Positions 25,670 to 37,511 of a DNA stretch of 64,000 bases are shown piece by piece (the stretch's first letter is position 1; every line of letters starts with the position of its first letter). The stretch lies in the NCBI RefSeq assembly GCF_026626305.1, contig NZ_JAPNUE010000001.1, positions 620,001 to 684,000 on the forward strand, written 5' to 3'. The notes under the pieces were generated by a model. The model was not told the DNA's origin. It saw only the letters and a list, made by a program, of their open reading frames with translations, and searched no databases. A program made the position numbers and the translations under genes. This DNA is from Frigidibacter sp. RF13. GTDB taxonomy: Bacteria; Pseudomonadota; Alphaproteobacteria; Rhodobacterales; Rhodobacteraceae.

Positions 25670-26086
25670 TCAGTGTAGGCCCTCAACCCGCTCGGTTAGA
25701 TCCAGGAGCTCAGCCTCGCGCTCGCCCGTTTTCAGGCCGAGGCAGCCGAGATATTCGAGGTCCGAGGCCTGCCCGCCGCCCAGTTCCGCCGCCGATGCCT
25801 GACAATCGGCCTCAACCTCGGCCTCCCAGGCTGCCTGATCGGCCAGAATCGCTTCGTCGGACGGAACGGAGACCGCGCGTTTCGCGGGATCACCTTCGGC
25901 GGCCTCGTCCCGCAGCGCCTGCAGCGCGGCCTTCATCCGCTCCTCCGCCCGAACAAGCAAGGCGCGATTGCACTCCATCATGTCGGGATGGGTCACCGGG
26001 CTCCGGCATTCCGCCGGCGGGGCGTCTTCGGCAAGCGCCGGGGCGGCAATCAATGTGAAACACAGCGCGATCAGGGGTCTGTACAT
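25670..26086 (-). CDS. LprI-like (DUF1311) periplasmic protein
   Basis: 138-residue protein with a signal peptide ([19 protein letters not shown]). The mature domain is helical with the paired Cys pattern of the DUF1311/LprI family: [30 protein letters not shown] ... [13 protein letters not shown] ... [17 protein letters not shown]. The mycobacterial LprI member inhibits lysozyme; a similar role here is only a possibility. ATG 26086 has GAGGC upstream; the frame extends a further 16 codons. It is divergent from pyrC. Confidence 0.82.
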   Translation of the reverse strand: MYRPLIALCFTLIAAPALAEDAPPAECRSPVTHPDMMECNRALLVRAEERMKAALQALRDEAAEGDPAKRAVSVPSDEAILADQAAWEAEVEADCQASAAELGGGQASDLEYLGCLGLKTGEREAELLDLTERVEGLH

Positions 26087-26215
26087 CGGGGGCCTCTTTT
26101 TCCCCTGCATGGCCCGGTGCATTTCCGGGCTCAAGTCGGGTTTTCCAGCCTCCTACCGCATCTTGCCGCATCCCAAGACTGGAAATGCGCCCGCCGATCC
26201 TGTAGCGCTCGGCCC

Positions 26216-27256
26216 ATGAGCCAGAGCCTGACGATCCGCCGCCCCGACGACATGCACCTGCACCTGCGCGATGGCGCGATGCTGGAGGCGGTCCTGCCGG
26301 AAACCGCCCGCCATTTCGGCCGCGCGATCGTGATGCCGAACCTCGTACCCCCCGTGGTCACCGGTGATCAGGCGGCCGCCTATCGCGACCGTATCCTGAA
26401 GGCCCTTCCCGAGGGCATGGCATTCGAGCCGATGATGGTGCTCTACCTGACCGAGACGACCGATCCGGCCGATGTAGCCGCCGCCCATGCAAGCGGGCTG
26501 GTCAAGGCGGTGAAGCTTTATCCGGCCGGGGCCACCACCAATTCGCAATCGGGCGTCACCAACTTCCAGAACGTCCGGCATGTACTTGAACGGATGGCGG
26601 AAATCGGCCTTCCGCTTTGCGTCCATGGCGAGGTTACAGACCCCGCCGTCGACATCTTCGACCGCGAGGCGGTGTTCATCGACCGGGTCCTGGATCCAAT
26701 CCGGCGCGCGACGCCGGGCCTGCGCGTCGTGATGGAACATATCACCACCGAAGAAGGCGTGGCCTATGCCGGCGCGGGCGACGAGACGCTGGGCGCCACG
26801 ATCACCACCCATCACCTGGTGATCAACCGCAACCATATCCTCGCGGGCGGGATCCGGCCGCATTACTATTGCCTGCCGGTCGCCAAGCGCGAGAAGCACC
26901 GCCTGGCCTTGCGCCGCGCCGCCACATCAGGCGATCCGCGCTTCTTCCTCGGCACCGATTCCGCGCCCCACGCCGATCACCTGAAGGAACATGCCTGCGG
27001 CTGCGCGGGCTGCTTCACCGCGACGAATACGCTTTCGATCCTCGCCCATGTGTTCGAGGAGGAAGGCGCGCTCGATCGGCTGGAGGCCTTCACCTCGCTG
27101 AATGGCGCGCGCTTCTACCGCCTCGCCCCGTCCGAAGACTGCGTCAACCTGACAAAGGGCGACACGGTCACCTACCCCACCAAGATCGAGACCGGCGCCG
27201 GTCCGGTCACCGTCTTCGACCCCGGTTTCGCCCTTCACTGGCGCGTCACCCCCTGA
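26216..27256 (+). CDS. pyrC: Dihydroorotase (class II)
   Basis: 346-residue zinc amidohydrolase of pyrimidine synthesis: carbamoyl-aspartate to dihydroorotate. Metal site residues are clear: DMHLHLRDG (His 14, His 16), Lys 100 in [10 protein letters not shown] for the carbamate bridge, and [13 protein letters not shown] with the active-site Asp. The start is ATG 26216, since [20 protein letters not shown] is the family opening, although no strong ribosome site is seen. pyrE follows after 83 bp on the same strand with an unusual set of alternative hairpins in the gap. Confidence 0.96.
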   Translation: MSQSLTIRRPDDMHLHLRDGAMLEAVLPETARHFGRAIVMPNLVPPVVTGDQAAAYRDRILKALPEGMAFEPMMVLYLTETTDPADVAAAHASGLVKAVKLYPAGATTNSQSGVTNFQNVRHVLERMAEIGLPLCVHGEVTDPAVDIFDREAVFIDRVLDPIRRATPGLRVVMEHITTEEGVAYAGAGDETLGATITTHHLVINRNHILAGGIRPHYYCLPVAKREKHRLALRRAATSGDPRFFLGTDSAPHADHLKEHACGCAGCFTATNTLSILAHVFEEEGALDRLEAFTSLNGARFYRLAPSEDCVNLTKGDTVTYPTKIETGAGPVTVFDPGFALHWRVTP

Positions 27257-27260
27257 CCCC

Positions 27261-27320
27261 CTCCTCGTCGCCTTCGGCGCTCGTCGGGCAGACGAGGAGA
27301 AGCCGAAGGCGCCCGACGAG
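27261..27320 (+). promoter_or_regulatory. Alternative-hairpin leader between pyrC and pyrE
   Basis: Three perfect inverted repeats interlock: CTCCTCGTC (27261-27269) with GACGAGGAG (27291-27299), CGCCTTCGGC (27269-27278) with GCCGAAGGCG (27302-27311), and CTCGTCGGGC (27280-27289) with GCCCGACGAG (27311-27320). Because each pair crosses the others, only one can form at a time in RNA. No T-run is present. Could be an attenuator or switch for pyrE, or an RNA processing site. Confidence 0.6.
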
Positions 27321-27339
27321 GCCCCGCGAAAGGACAAAG

Positions 27340-28020
27340 ATGATCCCCTCCAGCTTCCCGCCCAAAGAAGAGATCGCCCGCCTGACCGCGCGGATGCTTC
27401 TGGAAATCAAGGCCGTCCATTTCAACGCCGAGACCCCCTTCACGCTGGCTTCGGGCCTGCCCTCGCCCACCTACATCGACTGCCGCAAGCTCATCTCCTA
27501 CCCTCGCATCCGCTCGGTGCTCATGGATTTCCTCGCCGTCACCGTGATGCGCGACGCGGGCTTCGAGGCGTTCGACAATATCGCGGGCGGCGAGACCGCG
27601 GGCATCCCCTTCGCGGCCATGGTCGCCGAACGGCTGGCGCTACCCATGACCTATGTGCGCAAGAAGCCGAAAGGCTACGGCCGCAATGCCCGCATCGAAG
27701 GCGCGATGAGCGAGGGCCAACGCGTTCTGCTGGTCGAAGACCTCACCACAGACGGCGGCTCGAAACTCTCGTTCGTCGACGCGATCCGCGACACGGGTGC
27801 GACCTGCGCCCATACCGCGGTGATCTTCTACTACGGCATCTTCCCCGAAACCGTCGATGTCTTGGGCAAGCATGGCGTCGCGCTGCATTACCTCTGCACC
27901 TGGTGGGACGTGCTCGCCGAGGCCCGCGCCCAGGGCGCATTCGATGCGAAGACGCTGAACGAGGTCGAAGCCTTCCTCACCAATCCCCGGCCCTGGCAGG
28001 AAGCCCGCGCAGGCAAATAG
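27340..28020 (+). CDS. pyrE: Orotate phosphoribosyltransferase
   Basis: 226-residue enzyme joining orotate and PRPP to form OMP. The PRPP-binding loop [14 protein letters not shown] is present in the C-terminal half, and [22 protein letters not shown] and [10 protein letters not shown] are typical substrate and flexible-loop segments. AAAGGACAAAG precedes ATG 27340. It belongs with pyrC in one pyrimidine unit; see the interlocked stems in the gap ahead. Confidence 0.95.
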   Translation: MIPSSFPPKEEIARLTARMLLEIKAVHFNAETPFTLASGLPSPTYIDCRKLISYPRIRSVLMDFLAVTVMRDAGFEAFDNIAGGETAGIPFAAMVAERLALPMTYVRKKPKGYGRNARIEGAMSEGQRVLLVEDLTTDGGSKLSFVDAIRDTGATCAHTAVIFYYGIFPETVDVLGKHGVALHYLCTWWDVLAEARAQGAFDAKTLNEVEAFLTNPRPWQEARAGK

Positions 28021-28231
28021 GGCCCGTCCAAATTTTCCTGTGGACGCTCTCTGGGGGTGACATGTGGACAAGTCCGGCCCGTCGCGCGATTCCCCAGAAA
28101 GGACAGATTTCCCACCCCCGATCTGGTAGGGTTGCTTCGGGCATACACCGCTGCTTGTGGCATTTAGGGACATTTGCCGAAACGCCCGGGCCGACTTATG
28201 ACAGTCCGGGGACAAGAAGAAGAGCTGAGGC

Positions 28232-29731
<1,500 letters not shown>

Positions 29732-29767
29732 CCGCGAGCCGGCCCGACCGGATGAGTGGTTGCCTCC

Positions 29768-29816
29768 TTCATTGTGGTCCAAATATCCCGGGGGGTGCGG
29801 GGGGCTGGCCCCCCGC
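29768..29816 (+). repeat. Interspersed AAATA-hairpin repeat, copy 3
   Basis: Core AAATATCCCGGGG at 29781, then GCGGGGGG (29797-29804) pairs with CCCCCCGC (29809-29816), loop CTGG. It lies between dnaB and alr and is nearly identical in its hairpin to copy 1, so it is best seen as a dnaB terminator of the same family. Confidence 0.8.
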
Positions 29817-29866
29817 TGCGACTAAAGACACTTGACCTCCGCGACAGGACCGTCAAAACCCCCGCC

Positions 29867-30931
29867 ATGGCATCCGGCATTCTCGATATCGACCTCGACG
29901 CGATCACCGCCAACTGGCGGGCGCTCGATGCCATGACGCCCGCCCATGTCCAGACCGCCGTGATGGTCAAGGCCGACGGCTATGGCCTCGGCGCTGCGCC
30001 CATCGCCCGTGCCCTGATGGCGGCGGGCGCGCGGCGGTTCTTCGTAGCTTTGACCGAAGAGGGCGTGGCCCTGCGCCTCGCCCTGGGCCCCGAGGCCGAG
30101 ATCAATATCCTCTCGGGCCATATGGAGGGCGATACGGCGCGGATCGGCGCCTTCAATCTGGTGCCGATGTTGAACAGCCGCGCCCAGGTCGAGCGGCATT
30201 TTTCCGAACTCCCCACCCATCCGTTTGGCATCCAGCTGGAAACCGGCATGAACCGGCTCGGCATCGACGCGGCCGACTGGCAACTACTCGCACCCTCAGT
30301 CCTGCCGCACAAGCCGCGCCTTCTCATGTCGCACATGGCCTGCGCCGACGAGCCCGGCCATCCGCTGAACGACCGCCAGTTGGCAACCTTCCACAAGATG
30401 ACCGACGGGACCGGCATCGCCCGGTCATTCTCGGCCACCGGCGGCATCCTCCTTGGCCGCCAATATGATTTCGACCTCACCCGCCCCGGCATCGGCCTTT
30501 ACGGCGGCGCGCCTTTCACTGCCGCTCAACCGGTCGTAAGACTGTCGCTCCCGGTCGTGCAGGTCCGCACCCTCAATCCCGACGACACGGTCGGCTATAA
30601 CGCGACATGGCAAGCCGTGGCGCCAACCCGCATCGCGACGCTGGCCGCAGGCTATGCCGACGGTCTTTTTCGCGCTTTGTCGAACCGCGCTGTGCTTTAC
30701 CACGGCGAAACCCCCTGCCCGCTCGTCGGCCGCGTCTCGATGGACCTGGTGACCGTCGATGTCACCGCAGCCGAAGGCACACCCGAAACGCTCGACCTTC
30801 TCTGCCAAGCGCAGGGTATCGACGATCTTGCCCGCGCCGCCGGCACCATCGGCTACGAGATCCTGACCGCGCTTGGCCAGCGCTATGCCCGCCAGTACAA
30901 GAGCCGCGCCAAGGGAACGCTTGCCGCATGA
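29867..30931 (+). CDS. alr: Alanine racemase
   Basis: 354-residue PLP enzyme that makes D-alanine for peptidoglycan. The catalytic lysine is Lys 35 in VMVKADGYGLG and the opposing Tyr is Tyr 244 in VGYNATW; GRVSMDLVTVDVT closes the active site. ATG 29867 is preferred to the longer frame, which would run into the repeat. The stop overlaps the mlaE start (ATGA), so the two are probably cotranslated. Confidence 0.95.
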   Translation: MASGILDIDLDAITANWRALDAMTPAHVQTAVMVKADGYGLGAAPIARALMAAGARRFFVALTEEGVALRLALGPEAEINILSGHMEGDTARIGAFNLVPMLNSRAQVERHFSELPTHPFGIQLETGMNRLGIDAADWQLLAPSVLPHKPRLLMSHMACADEPGHPLNDRQLATFHKMTDGTGIARSFSATGGILLGRQYDFDLTRPGIGLYGGAPFTAAQPVVRLSLPVVQVRTLNPDDTVGYNATWQAVAPTRIATLAAGYADGLFRALSNRAVLYHGETPCPLVGRVSMDLVTVDVTAAEGTPETLDLLCQAQGIDDLARAAGTIGYEILTALGQRYARQYKSRAKGTLAA

Positions 30932-31710
30932 ACCTGCTTTCCCCCCTCGCGGCGCTCGGCCGCCTGACGCAAGGCGCGCTTGCCACTGTCGGGCGCATCG
31001 CGCTTTTCGCCGCCGACGCGGTCAGCCATCTGTTCCGCCCGCCATTCTATCCGCGCGAGTTCCTTGTCGCGCTGATGCAGATCGGCTGGTTCAGCCTGCC
31101 GGTCGTCGGCATGACCGCGCTTTTCACCGGCGGTGCGCTCGCGCTGCAAATCTACGCGGGCGGCGCGCGCTTTTCGGCGGAAGCCGTGGTGCCCTCGATC
31201 ACCGCAATCGGCATGGTGCGGGAACTTGGGCCCGTCCTCGGCGGCCTGATGGTTGCGGCGCGTGTGGCCTCGTCCATTGCCGCCGAAGTGGGCACGATGA
31301 AGGTGACCGAGCAGATCGATGCTTTGGTGACGCTCTCCACCCATCCGATGAAATACCTGACCGTGCCGCGCATGCTGGCCGCGACGCTCGCCGTGCCCGT
31401 GCTGGTGGCAGTCGGCGACAGTATCGGCATCTTCGGCGGCTATCTCGTCGGGGTGAACCGACTGGGCTTCAATCCGGCCACCTACCTTGCGAACACCCGC
31501 GCCTATCTCGAGGCCTTCGACATCATCTCGGGCCTGATGAAGGGTGCGGCCTTCGGCTTCATCATCGCCATCTGCGGCTGTTTCTACGGTATGAATTCTG
31601 CACGCGGCGCCCAAGGGGTGGGTCGGGCGACGAAATCCGCCGTGGTCGCCGCTTCGGTCCTGATCCTCGCCGCCAACTATCTGATGACGGAGGTCTTTTT
31701 CTCCGCATGA
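30928..31710 (+). CDS. mlaE: MlaE-family ABC transporter permease
   Basis: 260-residue membrane subunit of an MCE/Mla-type lipid transporter. It has about five hydrophobic helices and the MlaE hallmarks FTGGALALQIYAG, RELGPVLGGLMVAARVASSIAAEVGTMKVTEQIDAL. Such permeases work with an ATPase (encoded next), usually an MlaD-type MCE protein and a periplasmic carrier, to move phospholipids between inner and outer membranes. No mlaD, mlaB or mlaC is in this window. The start overlaps alr by 4 bp, and its stop overlaps the mlaF start by 4 bp. Confidence 0.93.
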   Translation: MNLLSPLAALGRLTQGALATVGRIALFAADAVSHLFRPPFYPREFLVALMQIGWFSLPVVGMTALFTGGALALQIYAGGARFSAEAVVPSITAIGMVRELGPVLGGLMVAARVASSIAAEVGTMKVTEQIDALVTLSTHPMKYLTVPRMLAATLAVPVLVAVGDSIGIFGGYLVGVNRLGFNPATYLANTRAYLEAFDIISGLMKGAAFGFIIAICGCFYGMNSARGAQGVGRATKSAVVAASVLILAANYLMTEVFFSA

Positions 31711-32459
31711 TCGAGCTTCAGGGCGTCAGGAAAAGCTTCGGCAAGAACCATGTCCTGCAGGGCGTGGACCTCTCGGTCGCGCGCGGCCAGTCGATGGTGA
31801 TCATCGGCGGCTCGGGTACCGGCAAGTCGGTGCTTCTGAAATGCGTCCTCGGCCTTGTCACGCCGGACGCGGGTACGATCCTGGTCGACGGCCAGCCCGC
31901 CGCGACGAAGGGCGCGGGTCGCGAGCCCTTCCTCGACCGGTTCGGCATGCTCTTTCAAGGCGGCGCGCTTTTTGACAGCCTGCCGGTCTGGCAGAACGTG
32001 GCCTTCCGCCTGCTGCGCGGCGCCAAGAAGCGCCCGAAGGACGAAGCCCGCGCCATCGCCATAGAGAAGCTTCGGCGCGTGGGGCTGAAGGAACAGGTGG
32101 CCGACCTCTTTCCGGCCGAGCTTTCGGGCGGCATGCAGAAACGCGTGGGCCTTGCCCGCGCCATCGCTGCGGAGCCCGAGATCATCTTCTTCGACGAGCC
32201 GACGACCGGCCTCGACCCGATCATGGCGGGCGTGATCAACGAGCTGATCCGCGAGATCGTGACCGAGATGGGCGCGACCGCGATGACCATCACCCATGAC
32301 ATGACCTCGGTCCGCGCCATCGCCGACCGGGTGGCGATGCTGCATGGCGGTGTGATCCGCTGGACCGGTCCGATTGCGGAAATGGACACGACACCAGACC
32401 CTTACGTCGATCAGTTCATTCACGGCCGCGCCGAAGGACCGATAGAATCCGTGCGCTGA
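31707..32459 (+). CDS. mlaF: MlaF-family ABC transporter ATPase
   Basis: 250-residue ATPase. Walker A GGSGTGKS at residues 34-41, signature LSGGMQKR and Walker B IIFFDEPTTGLDPI, plus the H-loop ITHDM. The C-terminal VRAIADRVAMLHGGVIRWTGP is typical of MlaF. It energises the MlaE permease encoded just upstream, with which it shares a start/stop overlap. Confidence 0.94.
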   Translation: MIELQGVRKSFGKNHVLQGVDLSVARGQSMVIIGGSGTGKSVLLKCVLGLVTPDAGTILVDGQPAATKGAGREPFLDRFGMLFQGGALFDSLPVWQNVAFRLLRGAKKRPKDEARAIAIEKLRRVGLKEQVADLFPAELSGGMQKRVGLARAIAAEPEIIFFDEPTTGLDPIMAGVINELIREIVTEMGATAMTITHDMTSVRAIADRVAMLHGGVIRWTGPIAEMDTTPDPYVDQFIHGRAEGPIESVR

Positions 32460-32541
32460 GCCCGGCGGAAGCCCAGGGTTTGACGCCCAGTGCCTTTGCC
32501 GCTACCCTTGGCCCGACGTCAGGACGGAACGCCCCCGCACC

Positions 32542-32889
32542 ATGATCATCAAGGCTTCGACGGTCGCCGTCCTTCTCATCAGCCTCATCCTCTGCCTGCC
32601 GCCCTATCTGGTGCTGCGCCTCTTTGCGCGCTTTTACAAACGCGCCAAGCGCCGCAATATCAACCGCAAACGCTATCTGGTCGGCATGGCGGCCGCCCTT
32701 CTCGCGCTCGGCTTCAATGTCTTCGCCTTTATAGGCATCTCAGCGTCAGTCGCTCAGGGCGTTTCGGTCTATGGCACGCTCAGTTCCATCGCCGTCGCCA
32801 TCGCCTGGGTCTCGTTCTGGCTCTGGCTCTTTCTCGCCTTCGCCTTCAACCGCGATATCGCGCAGCGCCCGCAGCCAGGTGACGAATGA
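32542..32889 (+). CDS. Small membrane protein, 115 aa
   Basis: Three predicted hydrophobic helices (about residues 5-25, 48-70, 78-105) with a basic loop (RFYKRAKRRNINRKR) between the first and second. No recognised family. It is 82 bp after mlaF and its stop overlaps the start of the next gene (ATGA), so it is probably part of the same transcription unit and may be involved in lipid transport. Start ATG 32542 is assumed. Confidence 0.7.
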   Translation: MIIKASTVAVLLISLILCLPPYLVLRLFARFYKRAKRRNINRKRYLVGMAAALLALGFNVFAFIGISASVAQGVSVYGTLSSIAVAIAWVSFWLWLFLAFAFNRDIAQRPQPGDE

Positions 32890-33338
32890 GAGGCCTCACG
32901 CCGCTGGCGCTCGCCAATTTTGCGCTTCTGATCCTCTTCCCGCTCAGCTGGGTGGCGCCGCTCCTCCGCGCGGGCTGGCTGCCGTTCTTCGAGCTTGACG
33001 AGATCTCGGTCCTGACCGGCCTGCAGGCGATCTGGGAAAAGGACGCGCTGCTGGCGCTTCTCGTGACCTTCCTCGCGCTTTTCGCGCCGATGGCCAAGAC
33101 GCTCGGCCTTGCGCTGATCCACTTCCGCCTTGCCTCGCCGCGCCTCTTGCCCATCCTTGAAACCCTCGGCCGCCTCGCCATGGCCGATGTCTTCCTCATC
33201 GCGCTCTATATCGTTCTGGCCAAAGGCGCCTTCGTCGGACGGCTGGAGACCGCGTGGGGCCTTTACCTTTTCACCGCCTGCATCCTCGCAAGCCTCTGGA
33301 TATCGTCCATCACCTCTCGCCGCCTTCACCGCGCCTGA
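32886..33338 (+). CDS. PqiA/LetA-like membrane protein
   Basis: 150-residue membrane protein with four helices. The pattern ISVLTGLQAIWEKDALLALLVTF, LFAPMAKTLGLALIHF and LGRLAMADVFLIALYIV matches one half of the paraquat-inducible protein A / LetA family, where two such units are usually fused. LetA works with MCE proteins in lipid trafficking. Here a single unit lies next to mlaE and mlaF, supporting a common lipid-transport role. No zinc-binding Cys cluster is visible. It starts by a 4-bp overlap with the previous gene. Confidence 0.78.
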   Translation: MRGLTPLALANFALLILFPLSWVAPLLRAGWLPFFELDEISVLTGLQAIWEKDALLALLVTFLALFAPMAKTLGLALIHFRLASPRLLPILETLGRLAMADVFLIALYIVLAKGAFVGRLETAWGLYLFTACILASLWISSITSRRLHRA

Positions 33339-33347
33339 TCCTGCCCT

Positions 33348-33389
33348 CTTTCGTTGACAAATATCCCGGGGTTTGGGGCAGAGCCCCAA
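33348..33389 (+). repeat. Interspersed AAATA-hairpin repeat, copy 4
   Basis: Core AAATATCCCGGGG at 33359 identical over 13 bases to copy 3, then TTGGGGC (33373-33379) pairs with GCCCCAA (33383-33389), loop AGA. It sits between the PqiA-like gene and radA. Confidence 0.75.
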
Positions 33390-33431
33390 TCCGCGCTTGC
33401 CGGTCAGCGGCGGCATCGGCATGAAGGGCGC

Positions 33432-34799
<1,368 letters not shown>

Positions 34800-34824
34800 G
34801 ACCCGCGAGAGAGTAGGGACAGGT

Positions 34825-35463
34825 ATGGACAATTTCACCATCGTCGACGCCGCCGTCGCGGTCATCGTGCTTCTCTCGGCGATCCTCGCCTACAGCCGGG
34901 GCGTGGTGCGCGAGCTTTTCGCGATTGCGGGCTGGGTGGTCGCGGCCTACGTGGGCTTCCTCTTCGCCAAACAGGCCGCCCCCCTTGTGCGCCAGATCCC
35001 GGTGCTCGACAAGTTTCTCGACAATTGCGAACTGGCGACCATCGCCGGTTTCTTCGTGGTCTTCGCGGGCGCGCTGATCCTCGCCTCGATCTTCACGCCG
35101 CTCTTTTCCGCCATCATCCAGCGTTCGGCGCTTTCGGGCATCGACCAGGGTCTCGGCTTCCTCTTCGGCGTGGCGCGCGGCGTCCTTCTCGTGGCCGTCG
35201 CCTTCCTCGTCTATGACCGGATGATGCCTGAGGCGGGCATCCCCATGGTCGACAATTCGCGTTCCGCCGTGGTCTTCGCCTCGATCCAGGACAGGCTCGC
35301 CGCCGAAGTGCCGACCGACGCGCCCGGCTGGTTCAAGGAACGCTATAACGAGCTTGTCGGCGATTGCGGCACCGGCACGGCCACGGTCACCGAACCTGTC
35401 ACTCCCGAAGGTAGCGCAACCGGCACGACCGACGGCGCGGGCGCCAAGACCGTCACGCCCTGA
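34825..35463 (+). CDS. cvpA: CvpA-family membrane protein
   Basis: 212-residue inner-membrane protein with four hydrophobic helices in the first 165 residues (VDAAVAVIVLLSAILAYSRGVVRE, GWVVAAYVGF, FVVFAGALILASIF, LGFLFGVARGVLLVAVAFLV), typical of the colicin V production family, and a Thr/Gly-rich tail. Its position ahead of purF is the classical cvpA-purF order. ATG 34825 follows AGGGACAGGT. Confidence 0.92.
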   Translation: MDNFTIVDAAVAVIVLLSAILAYSRGVVRELFAIAGWVVAAYVGFLFAKQAAPLVRQIPVLDKFLDNCELATIAGFFVVFAGALILASIFTPLFSAIIQRSALSGIDQGLGFLFGVARGVLLVAVAFLVYDRMMPEAGIPMVDNSRSAVVFASIQDRLAAEVPTDAPGWFKERYNELVGDCGTGTATVTEPVTPEGSATGTTDGAGAKTVTP

Positions 35464-35561
35464 GGCCGCTTTTCCGCGGGCTGTGACCGGTTCTGGTGGT
35501 GACAGCGCGTCCATGACAGACTATGGAAGCGCCAACTGCCCCGGAATCGGAGAGACGGCCC

Positions 35562-37025
35562 ATGCGCCCCTTCCTGTCGCACCCGTTCGATGACGACAAG
35601 CTGAAGGAGGAGTGCGGGATTTTCGGCGTCACCGGCGTCGCGGATGCCGCGAATTTCGTGGCGCTCGGGCTTCACGCGCTCCAGCATCGCGGGCAGGAGG
35701 CGGCGGGTATCGTCGCCTATGATCCGGTCGAGGGGTTCAACAACGTCCGCCGCTTCGGCTATGTGCGCGACAATTTCACCAAGCCCGACGTGATGCAGAT
35801 GCTGCCCGGCACGCTCGGCATCGGCCATGTCCGCTATTCGACCGCCGGATCGAAAGGCCACACGGCGATCCGCGATGTGCAGCCCTTCTTCGGCGAATTT
35901 TCCATGGGCGGCGCGGCGATTGCCCATAACGGCAACCTGACCAACGCCGCCTCGCTGCGGCGCGAGCTGATCGAGCGCGGCTCGATCTTCCAGTCCTCGT
36001 CGGACAGCGAATGCATCATCCATCTGATGGCGCGCTCGATTCAACAAAACATCTCGGAGCGGATCAAGGACGCGCTGCGCCGGGTCGAAGGCGCCTTCTC
36101 GGTCGTCGCCATGACCCGCACCAAGCTGATCGGCGTCCGCGACCCGATGGGCGTGCGCCCGCTGGTGCTCGGCCGGATCGGCGACAGCGGCTGGGCCTTG
36201 TCGTCGGAAACCTGCGGGCTCGACATCATCGGCGCCGAGTTCGTGCGCGAGATCGAGCCGGGCGAGATGGTGGTGATCGAGGGCAACAAGGTCGCCTCGA
36301 CCCGGCCCTTCACCCCCGCCACCTCGCGCTTCTGCATCTTCGAACATGTCTATTTCTCGCGCCCCGATTCCATCCTCGGCGGCCGCTCGGTCTATGAAAC
36401 CCGCCGCCAGATCGGCGTCGAACTGGCCAAGGAAGCGCCCGTGGAGGCCGACCTCGTCTGCCCGGTGCCCGATTCTGGCACACCCGCCGCCATCGGCTAT
36501 TCGCAGCAGTCTGGCATCCCCTACGCGATGGGCATCATCCGCAACCAGTATATGGGCCGGACATTCATCGAACCGACCGAGCAGATCCGCAACATGGGCG
36601 TCCGGCTGAAGCTGAACGTCAACCGCGCGCTGATCAAAGGGAAGCGCGTGATCCTTGTCGATGACAGCGTGGTGCGCGGCACGACGAGCCGCAAGATCAA
36701 GGACATGATCCTAGATGCAGGCGCGGCCGAAGTGCATTTCCGCATCGCCTCGCCGCCGACCGCCTGGCCCTGCTTCTATGGCGTCGATACGCCGGAACGC
36801 TCGAAGCTCCTCGCCGCGACCATGACCGAGGACGAGATGCGCGACTGGATCGGGGTGGACAGCCTCAAGTTCATCTCACTCGACGGCCTCTACCGCGCCG
36901 CGGGCGAAGCGGCGGGCCGCGATCCCAAGGCGCCGCGCTATTGCGACGCCTGCTTCTCGGGCGACTATCCCGTGGCCCCCGCCGACCAGATCGAGAAGGG
37001 CTTCCAGATGAAGGCGGCGGAATGA
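35562..37025 (+). CDS. purF: Amidophosphoribosyltransferase
   Basis: 487-residue enzyme, first committed step of purine synthesis (PRPP + glutamine to phosphoribosylamine). It is of the type with a propeptide: the catalytic Cys is residue 18 ([10 protein letters not shown]), so about 17 residues must be removed. Cysteines in [18 protein letters not shown] and [11 protein letters not shown] fit the [4Fe-4S] ligands of the Bacillus-type enzyme. The PRPP loop [16 protein letters not shown] is intact. GGAGAGAC ahead favours ATG 35562 over an upstream ATG at 35523. The stop overlaps the next gene's start. Confidence 0.95.
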   Translation: MRPFLSHPFDDDKLKEECGIFGVTGVADAANFVALGLHALQHRGQEAAGIVAYDPVEGFNNVRRFGYVRDNFTKPDVMQMLPGTLGIGHVRYSTAGSKGHTAIRDVQPFFGEFSMGGAAIAHNGNLTNAASLRRELIERGSIFQSSSDSECIIHLMARSIQQNISERIKDALRRVEGAFSVVAMTRTKLIGVRDPMGVRPLVLGRIGDSGWALSSETCGLDIIGAEFVREIEPGEMVVIEGNKVASTRPFTPATSRFCIFEHVYFSRPDSILGGRSVYETRRQIGVELAKEAPVEADLVCPVPDSGTPAAIGYSQQSGIPYAMGIIRNQYMGRTFIEPTEQIRNMGVRLKLNVNRALIKGKRVILVDDSVVRGTTSRKIKDMILDAGAAEVHFRIASPPTAWPCFYGVDTPERSKLLAATMTEDEMRDWIGVDSLKFISLDGLYRAAGEAAGRDPKAPRYCDACFSGDYPVAPADQIEKGFQMKAAE

Positions 37026-37450
37026 GCGGGTCGCGCCCCGTCCGCTACCGCCCCCACCACTTCCTCTGTTCGCTCGGCTTTCAGGGCAAGGGCTATTCCG
37101 ACGGTTTCACCGCCAACATGACCGCCATCGTCATGGGGCGGCTGCGCGCGGCGGGCGGCGATCGAACCGTGATCGAGGTCACCGGCGCCACCGACGATAT
37201 CTGCGCGCCCTGCCCCAAGCGGCGCGGCAGGCTCTGCACCAATCAGGACAAGATCAAGACGCTCGACCGGGCGCATGCCGCCGCCTTGACGCTTCAGCCT
37301 CACGAGCGGCTGACCTGGGGCGAAGCGAAGGCGCGTATCCGCTCCAGCGTCCTGCCCGGATCGCTGAAAACGCTCTGCGCGGGCTGCGAATGGGAGCCCT
37401 ACGGCATGTGCGAAGAGGCGCTTGCCGCGCTCCACGCGGGCGAGACGTGA
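37022..37450 (+). CDS. DUF1284 Cys-rich protein
   Basis: 142-residue protein of the DUF1284 family, recognised by YRPHHFLCSLGFQGKGYSDGF and VTGATDDICAPCPKRR. It carries seven Cys, including CAPC, CTNQDK and CAGCEWEPYGMC, which suggests a bound metal or Fe-S cluster. Its function is not known. The ATG overlaps the purF stop (ATGA), so it is translated with purF; a strong terminator follows. Confidence 0.87.
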   Translation: MSGSRPVRYRPHHFLCSLGFQGKGYSDGFTANMTAIVMGRLRAAGGDRTVIEVTGATDDICAPCPKRRGRLCTNQDKIKTLDRAHAAALTLQPHERLTWGEAKARIRSSVLPGSLKTLCAGCEWEPYGMCEEALAALHAGET

Positions 37451-37459
37451 TCCAAATGC

Positions 37460-37485
37460 GAACGCCGCCCAAAGGGGCGGCGTTC
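37460..37485. terminator. Intrinsic terminator after purF/DUF1284 and bioY
   Basis: Perfect 11-bp stem GAACGCCGCCC (37460-37470) with GGGCGGCGTTC (37475-37485), loop AAAG, then AAGCCTTTT. It lies between convergent genes and may serve both. Confidence 0.85.
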
Positions 37486-37511
37486 AAGCCTTTTGGTCAG
37501 GCAAGGCCTTG

